28,071 bases of DNA, from contig CAZOOP010000047.1 of the NCBI GenBank assembly GCA_964581465.1, positions 1 through 28,071 of the forward strand, given 5' to 3'. Below the pieces are notes generated by a model. It made no database searches and was not told the DNA's origin. It was given only the letters and a program-made list of their open reading frames with translations. This DNA is from WJMB01 sp964581465 (lineage in GTDB: Bacteria; RBG-13-66-14). This document shows positions 1 to 8,446 of this stretch, piece after piece; the stretch's first letter is position 1; every line of letters begins with the position of its first letter. The position numbers and the translations under genes are program-made.

Positions 1-205
1 TGCGCTCCCTTAGTCGTTTGTACCATTTGGATACTGTTTTAGCGGATAAGCCGACTGCCCTTGCCGCGGCTGCCGCCGGAACGCTCAGCCAGAATAAGCG
101 AGCTATCTCTTTGTGTTTAGCCCTAGATAGCTTCGTATATCGTGGCCGGTGGGTATTTTTCTGCCGTATCTCTTGTATTTACATCTGCCATCGGCTAACT
201 ATATT
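1..205 (-). pseudogene. IS1595 (ISXO2-like) transposase N-terminal fragment, decayed
   Basis: On the minus strand, positions 118 to 2 translate without a stop to a helix-turn-helix region starting KHKEIARLF and ending KWYKRLRER. This lines up with the EIARLLRLG region of the copies at 5.8 kb and 12.5 kb. Just upstream, in a different frame (about 195-154), is ADGRCKYKRYGRKI, matching the zinc-ribbon segment ADGRRKRKRCGKLF of the other copies. At least one frameshift and a stop therefore separate the zinc ribbon from the HTH, and one zinc-binding Cys reads Tyr. The catalytic domain, if present, lies beyond the window edge. The fragment cannot encode an active transposase. Confidence 0.7.
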
Positions 206-363
206 GCGCCCTATGGTTACATTATGGGCGACAAATGTGCCGGTCGGTTGCTTGTTTTCCGCCACTTTTTGGCCCCCTTTCTAGTGACAGGGCATCACAG
301 CCCAACCCGTATGTTAACAGCGCGTTACATACAGGTAGCGGTTCGAACACGGTATACGATCCC
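1..363 (-). mobile_element. Degenerate IS1595-like element, one end, cut by window edge
   Basis: The minus strand holds the remains of a transposase (separate entry). Upstream of it, at 363, lies a terminus reading GGGATCGTATACC inward. That has the same GGGAT start as the ends of the other IS copies in this window and is closely related to the termini at 749, 1673 and 13810. The other end lies outside the window. This copy is more diverged than those at 5779, 12016 and 27678, so it probably belongs to a different subfamily. The exact boundary at 363 is inferred from the terminus alignment only, since no target duplication can be tested. Confidence 0.6.
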
Positions 364-776
364 TTAATGAGACATCAGAAGAAAACCGCTGCCGTGCGGG
401 GCTTATTCGCGAAAAATTGTACACGGAATCAGGGAACGTGTTCGGATCTAAAAAGGGCGGAGAATGAGAGGTTCTTCGAACAGGAAGTCGCTTTCTGAAT
501 GTATCGCGCGTTAATCCCGATATCAACAAGCGTATCCTTTATGCTTGTTATTGATTTACTTATAAGTCGAGTCAAATCGGATGCATGTAAAAACAACAAG
601 CAGTTAGCATTAATAATTATCCAACTAGTATGCACCTATTAGCCTTTACTTTCATAACTGCTAACAAGTGACAGGGATGGGTCTGTTATTACACGCGTAT
701 TATCAGCAGATTATAAATACAATCCGGTCCGAACAGCGCACATGATCCCAAATACATTTCTCCTGGAGGTTAAGCG
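364..776. other. Gene-free, AT-rich spacer ending in a repeat terminus
   Basis: No convincing coding region is seen on either strand; short open frames lack ribosome binding sites and protein-like composition. The stretch from about 500 to 749 is AT-rich and resembles 13560-13810, especially over the last 80 bp. It ends at 749 in a GGGATC-type terminus (separate entry). A TATAAA hexamer at 712-717, inside the repeat, lies 60 bp upstream of the lipoprotein start and could supply its -10 element. The match at -35 is poor, so this is only a possibility. Confidence 0.5.
700..749 (-). repeat. IS-like terminus, copy A of the GGGATC...CGGAC family
   Basis: Read on the minus strand from 749, the sequence starts GGGATCATGTGCGCTGTTCG and continues through CGGAC, GATTGTA and GATAAT. 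The same blocks occur in the same order and spacing in the ends at 1673 and 13810, and more weakly at 363. Similarity to the 13810 copy extends inward past an ACAGGGAT block (671-678 here, 13743-13750 there). It lies just upstream of the lipoprotein gene at 777. No matching opposite end was identified. Confidence 0.6.
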
Positions 777-1265
777 ATGAAATGTATGCTGCTAGCCTTC
801 GTCGGCTTGCTCCTGTTGACCGGCTGCGCCCGGTTGGATGTCTATCCGGTCGATGATTACGGCGTCCGGGGCGAGTCCGAGGGTATTCCATACTATCTGC
901 CCCGCCCGGTGCTGATCGTCGCCCCCGATCTGAGCTGCCGCATCGAATACATCCCCGACTTCTCCCGGCGCTACATCATCGACACCAGCAACGCCGGCTC
1001 CTTCGAGCGCAGCATCACCCTGGAGAACGGCTGGTGCTTCACCGGGCTGACCGAAAAGGGAAGCGAGCCGGTGGGCGACTTGATCGACAGCCTCTCCGGC
1101 GCCGGAGGCAAGCTTTTCTCGATGATCCGTGGCGGAGCCGGCGGCGGCGGAGGTGCCGGCGGAGGTGTTGATCGTACAATGGGACCTAAACCCGGCGTAT
1201 ACCTGTTTGATTATTCCGGGGGAGAGATGACTCTGGTTCCGTTGTTTCCGGTGGATACCCGATAG
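777..1265 (+). CDS. Small lipoprotein of unknown function
   Basis: Encodes 162 residues. The N-terminus is a lipoprotein signal peptide with lipobox LLTGC (Cys17), so the mature protein should be lipid-anchored in an envelope membrane. A strong Shine-Dalgarno site (TGGAGG, about 764-769) lies at proper spacing before the ATG. The segment GIPYYLPRPVLIV (37-49) resembles a motif I recall from small uncharacterised envelope proteins with a conserved Tyr-Leu-Pro-Arg-Pro core, but I cannot name a family. Residues 109-130 form a glycine-rich low-complexity stretch, and the C-terminal part (141-162) looks like beta structure. No catalytic motif is visible. It stands alone: the upstream side is repeat DNA and nothing follows for about 700 bp. 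Function unknown; assignment as an exported lipoprotein is firm. Confidence 0.85.
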   Translation: MKCMLLAFVGLLLLTGCARLDVYPVDDYGVRGESEGIPYYLPRPVLIVAPDLSCRIEYIPDFSRRYIIDTSNAGSFERSITLENGWCFTGLTEKGSEPVGDLIDSLSGAGGKLFSMIRGGAGGGGGAGGGVDRTMGPKPGVYLFDYSGGEMTLVPLFPVDTR

Positions 1266-1384
1266 GTGTTCCCGGGTTCTCAGGTGCCGGGGTCATCGAA
1301 GAATCGACCCGGGTTCGGCTGCCGGATCACTGCGTTCATATCGTGAAACAACGCTGGTGACATCAACGTTCACCGGGCCAAGTC

Positions 1385-1421
1385 GGGCTGTTAAGGATCG
1401 GCTTGTGGGCCTTAACAGCCC
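1385..1421. repeat. Perfect 12-bp inverted repeat (hairpin)
   Basis: GGGCTGTTAAGG at 1385-1396 is matched by CCTTAACAGCCC at 1410-1421 with a 13-nt loop. It lies 120 bp after the lipoprotein stop and has no following T-run, so an intrinsic terminator is not well supported. It may be part of a repeat element. Confidence 0.6.
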
Positions 1422-1622
1422 ATCCGGAATTGCTCTGCATTGACAAACAAACAGGCCCCACACCCTTATTGATTGTGATAACCGCACTTTGAGGCAGATT
1501 CCGCGCCGCTCTCAAGGCCCATGCAAGGGTTCCGTTATCTGGATTTGCTGCTATCACACCTTTGCGAGCTGCCGCATCTCGACTGCACTTAATGTGTCAA
1601 ACAACTGATGATCATCACATAT

Positions 1623-1673
1623 ACTATCAACAGGCTGCAACTACGATCCAGTCCGGACGGGGTAGACGGTCCC
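1623..1673 (-). repeat. IS-like terminus, copy B of the GGGATC...CGGAC family
   Basis: Read on the minus strand from 1673, it begins GGGACCGTCTACCCCGTCCG and continues with GACTGGATCGTAGTTG and a GATAGT block about 50 bp in. It aligns without gaps over about 50 bp to the terminus at 13810 (roughly two thirds identical by eye). It lies in a gene-free region and no partner end was recognised. Confidence 0.6.
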
Positions 1674-1963
1674 TGTGCCGTTACGCGCCTCAAGCGCGGA
1701 TACGAATGGGCGGGGTTGCTGACGCCAGGCGCAGGAAATGACAGCCTCGGGATGTTGGAATCAGTATCGGGCTGTTTTTAGACAAGTACATACTGACTAT
1801 CGAGCATACTAGGAGCGAGATACAAACGCGAAACGATCCCGAACAAAGATGCCGAACAACGATCCCGAACGTTGATACGTGCTCTTTATCTCAATTTGAC
1901 GGGGTTCAATCATCAGTAACCCCGACAGCGAGAGCTGAAACACCGGGCAATGGCACAAGAGCC

Positions 1964-2644
1964 TCAGTGTGTCAGGGCGTAGACGACGATATTGACGCCC
2001 ATCCGCAGCGCGGCCTCCCGGACCTCCGGGGGGTCGCGGTGCACCGCCGGGTCCTCCCAACCGTCGCCCAGGTCGCACTCGTGAGTGTAGTAGACCACCA
2101 GGCGGCCGTCGACGAACAGCCCGTAGCCCTGGGGCGGCTCGCCGTCGTGCTCGTGGATCTTGGGCGGCCCGGCGGGGAAGTCGAACCAGCAATGGTAGAT
2201 GGGATGGTCGAAGGGCAGCTCGATCAGTTCGGTCTCGGGGAAGAGCCGCCCCAGCTCCCGCCGGATGTAGGGATCGAGACCGTAGTTGTCATCGATGTGC
2301 AGAAAACCGCCGCCGGTCAGGTAGTTGCGCAGCCGCTCCAACTCCAGGGCGCTGAAGCGCACGTTGCCGTGACCGGTCAGGTAGAGCAGGGGGTAGTCGA
2401 ATAGTTCGGCGTCGGAGGGTCGGACGACGGCCTCGTCGTCAGCGACGGCTATCCCCAGGGTGCGACCCAGGTAATCGAGGAGGTTGGGCAGGGAGCTGGG
2501 GTCGCAGTACCAGTCGCCCCCGCCGCCGTAGTGCAGCCGGGCGATGGTCAGTTCCGCCGACGGCGCGGCGAGGGGCGGCGGTACGGCCGTCACGAGGAGC
2601 GCCAGGAGGAAGGGGACCAAGCGGAGCTGGAACAGATGTCTCAT
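1964..2644 (-). CDS. Secreted DUF4159-domain protein
   Basis: Encodes 226 residues from the ATG at 2644. An upstream in-frame start at 2737 would bury the signal peptide, so the later start is preferred even though no clear Shine-Dalgarno site is visible. Residues 1-21 are a hydrophobic signal peptide ending near PPPLAAPS. The mature part shows the DUF4159 pattern: LTIARLHYGGGGDWYCDP at its start, then PLLYLTGHG, a GGFLHIDDNYG block, and a C-terminal GVNIVVYALTH. The fold is related to class I glutamine amidotransferase-like domains, known from families found beside aerotolerance (BatA-type) and von Willebrand A-domain genes. The catalytic role, if any, is unknown. Here the gene stands alone with no such neighbours. 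The product is probably periplasmic. Confidence 0.85.
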   Translation of the reverse strand: MRHLFQLRLVPFLLALLVTAVPPPLAAPSAELTIARLHYGGGGDWYCDPSSLPNLLDYLGRTLGIAVADDEAVVRPSDAELFDYPLLYLTGHGNVRFSALELERLRNYLTGGGFLHIDDNYGLDPYIRRELGRLFPETELIELPFDHPIYHCWFDFPAGPPKIHEHDGEPPQGYGLFVDGRLVVYYTHECDLGDGWEDPAVHRDPPEVREAALRMGVNIVVYALTH

Positions 2645-3145
2645 GGCTGGGGCGTACCGAGTTGTGTAGAAGACTACCGGGGAAGGCCGTTGATAACAAG
2701 TCGGGCTGCGTCGGACCCGTCGCGAAAGTGATCGCAACGGGGGTACGCCGGGTTACCGCCGACATCGTCGGGGACTGCAAACCGGGGGTTCGAGGGGCCA
2801 TAAAACCCGTTGAAGTGTCACTTTACAACACCGCACGATTATGCTAGTTTTACGTGGTCATTTCAACCTGGTGAGATGACCACGGCACGAGGGCCTCTTT
2901 GTTGGGTGACTCCTCGGTTTACATCGTCAGACGGTCCATGCCGTGTGCTTCGCCCCAGTTGGTCTCTGCCACAAGGTTCGTTTCATACGATCCAAGCCAT
3001 ACCATCCCCGGATCGGAGCAGTACGGAACCAACCCCGGGCTCATCGGGCCGACGGGGAGCTTTGTCTTTCCATATCTGCGCGTCCTCTGCATAGACGAAG
3101 GCCGACAGTAACCAGTCCAGACCCGATACGTCAAAAGGAGCTTCA
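2645..3145. other. Intergenic region between divergent genes
   Basis: No supported gene on either strand. It must contain the promoters of the divergent DUF4159 and HEAT-repeat genes. TTTACA at 2822-2827 followed 17 bp later by TAGTTT is a weak promoter-like pair for the rightward gene. The last 15 bp carry the ribosome binding site AAAGGAGC of the HEAT-repeat gene. Confidence 0.4.
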
Positions 3146-4651
3146 ATGTCGCGGTGGCTCTTCTATCTTCTCCCCCTGGCCTTGCTCTTGGCCGGTTGCG
3201 GCGGCCCCAACCTCGATGACGCCGTCTCCACCTACGAGGACGAGTCCAAGCCCCTCGAGGATCGCCTCGCCGCCATGCAGAACATCATCGCCTCCGGCGA
3301 TGACTCGGCCGTCGATACCATGATCGCCGCCCTGGACGCCGAGGAGCCAGCCCTGCGCGCCAAGGCCGCCGGCGGTTTGGGTTACTACTTGGCCGATCGC
3401 TCCCTGGATCCGCTCATCGAACGGCTTGGCGACGAGAACGCCGAGGTTAGGGAAGCCGCCGTGCGCAGCCTGGTGCTCTTCGGCGAAACCGCAGTCGATT
3501 CGCTCATCCGCGCCCTGCGCTTCACCGATGAGGACAAAGAGACCCCCGAGGCCACCGAGTTCTCGGAGCTGCGCCGCGAATCGGCCTCAAAGGCCCTGGT
3601 CTCCATCGGTGAGCCCGCGGTAGATCCAATGCTCGACAAGCTGGCCGAGCTGCAGCGCGAGAGCTTCCGCAGCGCTTTGGCGATCCTGACCGATCCCGCC
3701 CTCAACCTCAAGGTCAGCGAAGACCTCGGCGCCTACATCGACGCCGACGAGATCGATCCCGAAGAGGACTACGCCGCCAACGCCACCGACAGCGCCGCCC
3801 GCTTCATCAAGCGCCTCTCGGGCAAGAACGCCACCTCGCGCAAGTACCTCAAGCTCTGTCTGGACGCCCTGGAGGTCGAGCAACCCCACTACCTGAATGT
3901 GCTGCGCGCCGACGACGAGACCGCCGCCGCCCTGCGCTTGACCGATCAGGCCTTCGCCAACCTGGGCCTCAAGGCCATCAACCCCTTGATCCAGCTCCGC
4001 GAGACCGACAGCGACGCCGCCCAGTTGATGAGCACCCACTATCTGGGTTACATCGGTGGTCCCGAAGCCACCCGGGTGTTGATCGGCATCCTCAACGAGA
4101 ACTCGGATTACGCCGGACAGGATGTCAAAGAGACCGCCCTGGAAGGGTTGGGGACCATCGGCAACAACGCGGCCATCGCCGAGCTCTTCAACACCATTCG
4201 TAAGCCCGATTTGCAAAACAAGGCCGGCGAGCAGATCGAGCGCATCGGTCTCCCCGCCGTCGAATATCTGGTCGACCGCCTCGAAGACAACGATCCCAAG
4301 CTGCGCGCCCTGGCGATGTGGTTCTTCAACTACACCGACAATGGCGCCCACCACGAGCTGGCCCTTGAGGGCCTGCTGGCCAACCTGGTCGTTCCCAACA
4401 AGGTAATCCGCGAGAACGCCGCCCTGACCCTGGCCAATATGCCCGAACTGGCCTTCGAGCCGGTTAGCGAGCTCGTAGCCAGCGAGGACCCGGACATTCG
4501 CGAAGCCGTGGCGACCTGCCTGGGCGCCATGAACATCCCCCGGGTCCGGCCCCTGCTCGAGCAGCTCGCCAACGACGAGGTCGGCGCCGTCAAGTCCGCC
4601 GCCGACGAGGGCCTGCGCACCCTGGAGATGGCCGAGTCCTCAGCCGGCTAG
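3146..4651 (+). CDS. HEAT-repeat lipoprotein
   Basis: Encodes 501 residues. The signal peptide has lipobox LLAGC (Cys18), preceded by a good ribosome binding site AAAGGAGC. The whole mature protein is alpha-helical tandem HEAT/PBS-lyase-type repeats. Typical units include VDTMIAALDAEEPALRAKAA, DPLIERLGDENAEVREAAVR and VDSLIRALRF early on, and later units around EYLVDRLEDNDPKLRALAM, SELVASEDPDIREAVATCL and EQLANDEVGAVKSAADEGL. Such solenoids are protein-interaction scaffolds. Lipid anchoring puts this one at an envelope membrane, so an assembly or regulatory role there is likely but not shown. A less regular section (about 200-270) may be an insertion. It is monocistronic, with a perfect terminator 25 bp after the stop. 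No enzyme motif is seen. Confidence 0.9.
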   Translation: MSRWLFYLLPLALLLAGCGGPNLDDAVSTYEDESKPLEDRLAAMQNIIASGDDSAVDTMIAALDAEEPALRAKAAGGLGYYLADRSLDPLIERLGDENAEVREAAVRSLVLFGETAVDSLIRALRFTDEDKETPEATEFSELRRESASKALVSIGEPAVDPMLDKLAELQRESFRSALAILTDPALNLKVSEDLGAYIDADEIDPEEDYAANATDSAARFIKRLSGKNATSRKYLKLCLDALEVEQPHYLNVLRADDETAAALRLTDQAFANLGLKAINPLIQLRETDSDAAQLMSTHYLGYIGGPEATRVLIGILNENSDYAGQDVKETALEGLGTIGNNAAIAELFNTIRKPDLQNKAGEQIERIGLPAVEYLVDRLEDNDPKLRALAMWFFNYTDNGAHHELALEGLLANLVVPNKVIRENAALTLANMPELAFEPVSELVASEDPDIREAVATCLGAMNIPRVRPLLEQLANDEVGAVKSAADEGLRTLEMAESSAG

Positions 4652-4675
4652 TGGACTCAGCCGACCCAAGTAACC

Positions 4676-4703
4676 AAAACGGGAACCCGCGGGTTCCCGT
4701 TTT
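4676..4703 (+). terminator. Intrinsic terminator (perfect 28-bp palindrome)
   Basis: AAAACGGGAACCC is followed by its exact complement through a GC centre and ends in TTTT. The symmetric A and T tracts let it work from either side. It closes the HEAT-repeat lipoprotein gene. Confidence 0.9.
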
Positions 4704-4742
4704 CATATCCAAACCCAAGTCGATCCCCGAAAGATCAGCCCC

Positions 4743-4924
4743 GACCTTCGCCAAACCGTTCCAGTTAACCCTCCCCGCCCCGCCCGGCGTTGGCACGTTT
4801 CTTGCGGAGTTCCGCCGCACCCACCACCAGACCGCAGCCCGCCATGCTGCAAGAAACGTGCCAACGCCTCCCCCGCCGGGATGTGAAAGGTGTTGTTCGC
4901 CCGGGGGCTGGTTTGGCGAAGGTC
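4743..4924. repeat. Nested inverted-repeat element (182 bp)
   Basis: Two separate pairs of perfect inverted arms are nested. The outer pair is GACCTTCGCCAAACC (4743-4757) with its complement at 4910-4924. The inner pair is GGCGTTGGCACGTTTCTTGC (4786-4805) with its complement at 4849-4868. Between outer and inner arms the two sides differ in sequence and length (28 versus 41 bp), and the 43-bp centre contains a small GCGGA/TCCGC hairpin. There is no open frame with a ribosome binding site. It could be a small non-autonomous element, a structured RNA or an oversized hairpin. No other copy was noticed in the window. Confidence 0.75.
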
Positions 4925-5778
4925 CCGAGGGTCGGTTCTTTTCGATGGGTGTATGGTTTCGTCCCGACGAGTTCCAGGTAGGTTGGCGGGGATTAGCTGA
5001 CCGGGCAGTTTGGACGGGTTCGCAGATGATGAGGTGCAACTGGCTGTCGGTCATTTGTGTAAACAAACACCATCAAGATGGCAGATAGGGTTTGATGCCA
5101 CCCTTTCCCATGGTCGAACGAGGGGTCTGGCTGCAGGGTATTATGTATTAAGATTGGGAGTTATAATACATTGACAAACAGACAAGTATTGCTAATGCTT
5201 GTGAATATGTACCTTATAGCTGTGCAGGCAGCCAATGTGCATACGTTGACTGGTGCCATAAACCCACACGTGCTCTAAGGGGACGCTTCAAATAGAGCAC
5301 TGAGTTTCGGTTAGTCACGACTCCTGACTTACATCCCGGGCTTCATAGTTTAAGGAGGCTAAATGCTTTTAAATAGCTGCTTTCGCAGATATGAAAATTT
5401 TAATTGGTTTATCGATTTGGAGCCGTTCGTAAGGTAGTTGTCAGTAATTTCGCTCTAAATGCCGATCATTGTCTTTTAACGTCGGTTCAGCATCAGATAA
5501 TAATCCCTATGATTTTATTTGAACATTAGCAGTATATTCTCTCTATTTGATTGTTATTCTATACTTTACAGATTATAAAGGTGTCATTATCGTGCTGCCG
5601 ATTTATAGCAATTGCGCTAAATAATCAGTGTTATGTGAAGCCGCAGGCTGTTGGTCCCGTTCAAGGTTGTGGAAGCTGTGTGAATTATATACCGATGGCG
5701 TTATGTTGCCTGATTTAGCACTTGAAGCACCAGACCGTCCTCAAGAGTTGACAGCCCGCTTCGAGTGCATTTTATTAT
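4925..5778. other. Gene-free region, turning AT-rich
   Basis: No supported gene. From about 5100 the base composition falls well below that of the flanking genes, with many stops in all frames. A short open stretch at 5628-5778 (reading LCELYTDGVMLPDLALEAP) runs into the IS end at 5779. It has some coding character and could be the stub of a disrupted gene, but there is no start signal and I do not recognise it. Confidence 0.45.
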
Positions 5779-6431
5779 GGGATTATCACCCAATTATGAA
5801 CAAGCTCGAAGTATGCTCCTGGGGTAGTTTAGCGCGTTTTCGTCGTCGCGATGGTTGAATCGGAACGACCTTTCACGGATAAAAGCTTGAAGTTGCGTTT
5901 AAAGCCACGATGGTAGGCTTTTAGCATAGCCTCGGGAGCTCTCTGGGCCGTTGATAGGCACCTTGCCATCGAACAGGGTCTTGTCGTGGTTAATGCACTT
6001 GTGGTGGAAGCCGTTAAATGACAGCTTGTTATCGGCTTTCCAGCCGTCGAAGTAAACGATCGAGCCCAGCTCGACGTTCTCCAAGACCGCACCCACCAGA
6101 TGCTTGCTGTCACAGCGCTTGGGCAGGATGACGCGGACCGCCGGGACGCCGAGCCGCAACAGACGCGCTATCTCACTGCGGTTTTCCGGCGGCGGCTCGT
6201 TGCGACGCCCCCGGGTACGATGGTTGAACAACTTGCCGCAGCGCTTGCGCTTACGGCGTCCGTCGGCGCAGCGGTAGTGATAGTTGCCTCTGGGACACTT
6301 GACGTGCCGATTCCTCGTCCCGCTCCTCCCTGCCACATTACCCCCTTTGTTGGTGGCAGGATAAGATACTTGTTCATGCCGATATAAGTACCCAACTGCA
6401 ATATCTGATGGTCATCTTCTGTGGTGATCCC
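5779..6431 (-). mobile_element. IS1595-like element, deletion derivative (653 bp)
   Basis: The left end GGGATTATCACCCAATTATG (5779) and the right end, read inward on the minus strand from 6431 as GGGATCACCACAGAAGATG, match the ends of the copy at 12016-12923 nearly base for base. The flanking octamers (TTTATTAT and TAAGAAAC) do not match, so the target duplication is lost, or the flanks were rearranged after insertion. Inside is a transposase with a large internal deletion. Confidence 0.85.
5794..6336 (-). pseudogene. IS1595-like (ISXO2-like) transposase, internally deleted and frameshifted
   Basis: It reads from a GTG at 6336. The N-terminal zinc ribbon begins RHVKCPRGNYHYRCADGRRK, with the second Cys of the first CxxC changed to Gly. 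An HTH segment SEIARLLRLGVPA follows. The protein then jumps directly to SKHLVGAVLENVEL and the second catalytic block IVYFDGWKA. The region that should carry the first catalytic Asp is missing, although the frame is kept across the deletion. The third block (normally INGLENF) reads INGPESS. A frameshift after YAKS moves the C-terminal GFKRNF...FRFNHRDDENALN into other frames. Known IS1595-family transposases need the complete triad, so this copy is inactive. Confidence 0.85.
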
Positions 6432-6788
6432 TAAGAAACATAAAAGCCTTAACTTTAAGGTTTAGTTATCGGTATCGGGCTGTTTATCGGACAGCCCGAC
6501 GTTGCCATAGGTGATTGTGCCCTGATGAGTCAGCGTTCTGTCAGCCCGGACTGGGTTAATACGCCGGTGCTAGGCCCAGCAACGAGCAGGCTTGCTGATG
6601 ATCGCCGGTGAAAGCAAGTCGGCTCCTCCGCCGGTGTCCGCTGTCGCTGGTGAGTTCCTTGTTTTCAGGCCGTGTCTTTCCGGCAGGTCTGTAATAGAAA
6701 AAAGAAACAGACTGAAACCAGGTATCTGCCAGATGCATCATAGATGGTGCGGAAGTATCCGCGAAACCGACAACAACTGAGGAGGAAC
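6432..6788. other. Intergenic region with hairpins
   Basis: No gene is supported. Two inverted repeats are visible: CCTTAA-CT-TTAAGG at 6447-6460, and CGGGCTGT (6476-6483) with ACAGCCCG (6491-6498). The pentadecamer around TATCGGGCTGTTT also occurs near 1767. The ribosome binding site of the next gene (GAGGAGGA) ends the region. Confidence 0.45.
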
Positions 6789-7223
6789 ATGCGCACCATC
6801 CTGACAGCCCTGTGTATCCTGTCCCTGGGCCTGACCGCCCACGCCGAAGACCTCTCCGCCACTGAACGCGTCTGTGATCGTGTCGAGAGAATCGTAACCA
6901 ACGCGCTGGCCGCCGGCGACCTAACAGAGGAGTTGAGCAGCACCATGTCCAATCTGAATCAGGCCTTCGACGGCCTCAAGGAAGAGATCGACACCACTGT
7001 GCGTGCCGCACTGTCCGCCATCCCCGACGACATCGAGGGACTCGTCTCCGGCGCTCTGCAGACAGCCGCCGAGGCCATTGAATCCGTCGAGCTGACCCCG
7101 GATACCATGATCCACCGCGACGGCGAGGTCATCAAGTTCTCCGAGCTTCCCCCCGATGAGCAGCAGAAGATCCGGGACAGTCTGGAGAAAGCCGCGGCCG
7201 GTCTGTGCGAAAGAAGCAACTGA
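6789..7223 (+). CDS. Small exported helical protein, unknown function
   Basis: Encodes 144 residues from the ATG at 6789, chosen because GAGGAGGA lies immediately upstream at ideal spacing and because it begins the signal peptide MRTILTALCILSLGLTAHAED, with likely cleavage after AHA. A longer frame from 6744 is possible but would place 15 charged residues before the signal. The mature part is acidic and mostly amphipathic helix (LSSTMSNLNQAFDGLKEEID, LVSGALQTAAEAIESVEL), ending in a basic/Cys-containing AAGLCERSN. It may form a helical bundle or coiled coil in the periplasm. No family recognised. It is followed by a strong terminator shared with the convergent UDP-xylose synthase gene. Confidence 0.8.
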   Translation: MRTILTALCILSLGLTAHAEDLSATERVCDRVERIVTNALAAGDLTEELSSTMSNLNQAFDGLKEEIDTTVRAALSAIPDDIEGLVSGALQTAAEAIESVELTPDTMIHRDGEVIKFSELPPDEQQKIRDSLEKAAAGLCERSN

Positions 7224-7243
7224 TCCTGATTCGACAGGTAGCT

Positions 7244-7270
7244 AAACAGGCCCCGTAGGGGCCTGTTTTT
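7244..7270 (+). terminator. Intrinsic terminator
   Basis: AACAGGCCCC-GTA-GGGGCCTGTT followed by TTT forms a 10-bp stem. It lies between two convergent genes (stops at 7223 and 7290). The opposite strand has a short T-run too, so it may act on both. Confidence 0.88.
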
Positions 7271-7289
7271 AATTGTGGTCATGGTTGGT

Positions 7290-8237
7290 TCAACCCTGGT
7301 CGCGGAACCAGGCGATGGTTCGTTCCAGACCGTCGCGCAGGTCGACCTTCGGCTCCCAGCCCAGCTCGCGGCGGGCCGTGGTGATATCCGGGCGTCGTCG
7401 GCGGGGATCGTCCTTGGGTAAAGCGGTGTAGCTCAGCACCGAGGAGCTGCCGGTGAGCTCGATGATCGCCTGGGCCAGCTCGAGGATCGTGCGCTCGTCG
7501 GGGTTGCCCAGGTTCAACGGTCCGGTCGCGTCGGACTCCATGGCCGCGATGATACCGGAGACCAGATCATCGACGTAGCAGAAGCTGCGTGTCTGGGAGC
7601 CGTCGCCGTGGACGGTCAGCGGTTCACCGGCCAAGGCCTGGGAGATGAAAGCGGGCACCACCCGGCCGTCGTTCACACGCATCCGCGGGCCGTAGGTGTT
7701 GAAGATGCGCACCACCCGGGCGTCGAGGCCGCGGGCGCGGCGGTGGGCGGCGATCAGGGCTTCGCCGAAGCGCTTACCCTCGTCGTAGCAGGAGCGGGGA
7801 CCGTCGATGGAGACGTTGCCCCGGTAGTCCTCGGGCTGGGGATGGACCAGGGGGTCGCCGTAGACCTCGGAGGTCGAGGCGTCGAGCAGCCGCGCGCCCT
7901 TGGCCAGGGCCAACTCGATCGCGTGCAGGGTGCCCAGGGCGCAGGTGCGGCAGATCTCCACGGGCAGGCGGGCGAAGTCCACCGGGCTGGGCGGGCAGGC
8001 CAGGTGGTAGACCCGTTCCACGGGGCCTGCCAGGGCGGGATGCCTCAACCAGTCCGCCTCGCTGATGTCGGCCTCGATGAAGCTGAGTTTGTCATCGTCG
8101 GGCAGGTTCCCGCGGCGGCCGGTGACCAGGTTGTCGACAACGACGACGCGCCGACCTTCGGCGAGGAGCCGCTCGACCAAATGGCCGCCGATGAACCCGG
8201 CGCCGCCGGTGATCACGACACTGGGAGTATTCGTCAC
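7290..8237 (-). CDS. uxs: UDP-glucuronate decarboxylase (UDP-xylose synthase)
   Basis: Encodes 315 residues of the extended SDR family. It should convert UDP-glucuronate to UDP-xylose with NAD+ and release of CO2, in the cytoplasm. Visible are the nucleotide-binding GGAGFIG (11-17), the UXS-type block YHLACPPSPVDF (77-88), STSEVYGDP (121-129, with the catalytic Ser/Thr and Glu), EDYRGNV and PRSCYDEGKR (Tyr151, Lys155). That order and spacing closely match known UXS enzymes. The start is GTG at 8237, with GGAG eight bases upstream. The gene is the last of the leftward group pyrE-ugd-C_GCAxxG-uxs and uses the product of ugd. The 209-bp gap to the preceding gene could hold its own promoter. UDP-xylose would feed glycan or exopolysaccharide synthesis, but no glycosyltransferase is nearby. 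Confidence 0.92.
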   Translation of the reverse strand: MTNTPSVVITGGAGFIGGHLVERLLAEGRRVVVVDNLVTGRRGNLPDDDKLSFIEADISEADWLRHPALAGPVERVYHLACPPSPVDFARLPVEICRTCALGTLHAIELALAKGARLLDASTSEVYGDPLVHPQPEDYRGNVSIDGPRSCYDEGKRFGEALIAAHRRARGLDARVVRIFNTYGPRMRVNDGRVVPAFISQALAGEPLTVHGDGSQTRSFCYVDDLVSGIIAAMESDATGPLNLGNPDERTILELAQAIIELTGSSSVLSYTALPKDDPRRRRPDITTARRELGWEPKVDLRDGLERTIAWFRDQG

Positions 8238-8446
8238 TGGTCAGCTCCATTTTTCCAAGGTGAGCACGGTTTCGGCGACCGTGGCTCGGCTGGGTCGAAA
8301 GCTGTGAGGATTAAGGGCGCTTGCAGAAGGCGTGGATCCCGTTCACCGGGCGGATCGCGATCACACCGCAGGGGCGTGCGGTCAGGCGGGTTGATACTGG
8401 AACCGGTTCTTCATCTCCGCCCACCGATCTGGATTGGCGGGAGAAC

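Larger units (their letters stand above)
1266..1963. other. Intergenic, repeat-rich, no gene seen
   Basis: No supported gene. Contains a strong hairpin at 1385-1421 and an IS-like terminus ending at 1673 (both listed separately). Two GATCCCGAAC decamers occur at about 1837 and 1870, and TATCGGGCTGTTT (about 1767) recurs at about 6474. The composition is mixed and the stretch looks like an accumulation of decayed insertion-element ends. Confidence 0.5.

Noticed and set aside
3587..4354. Long antisense open frame opposite the HEAT-repeat gene
   Set aside because: Val/Gly/Leu-rich shadow frame with no start signal.
6521..6615. CTGATGAG followed later by GAAA, hinting at a hammerhead ribozyme
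   Set aside because: The two core elements are about 80 bases apart with no convincing stems between them.
8238..8446. Possible small gene between uxs and the C_GCAxxG gene
   Set aside because: Frames there are out-of-frame extensions of the neighbour and lack start signals.
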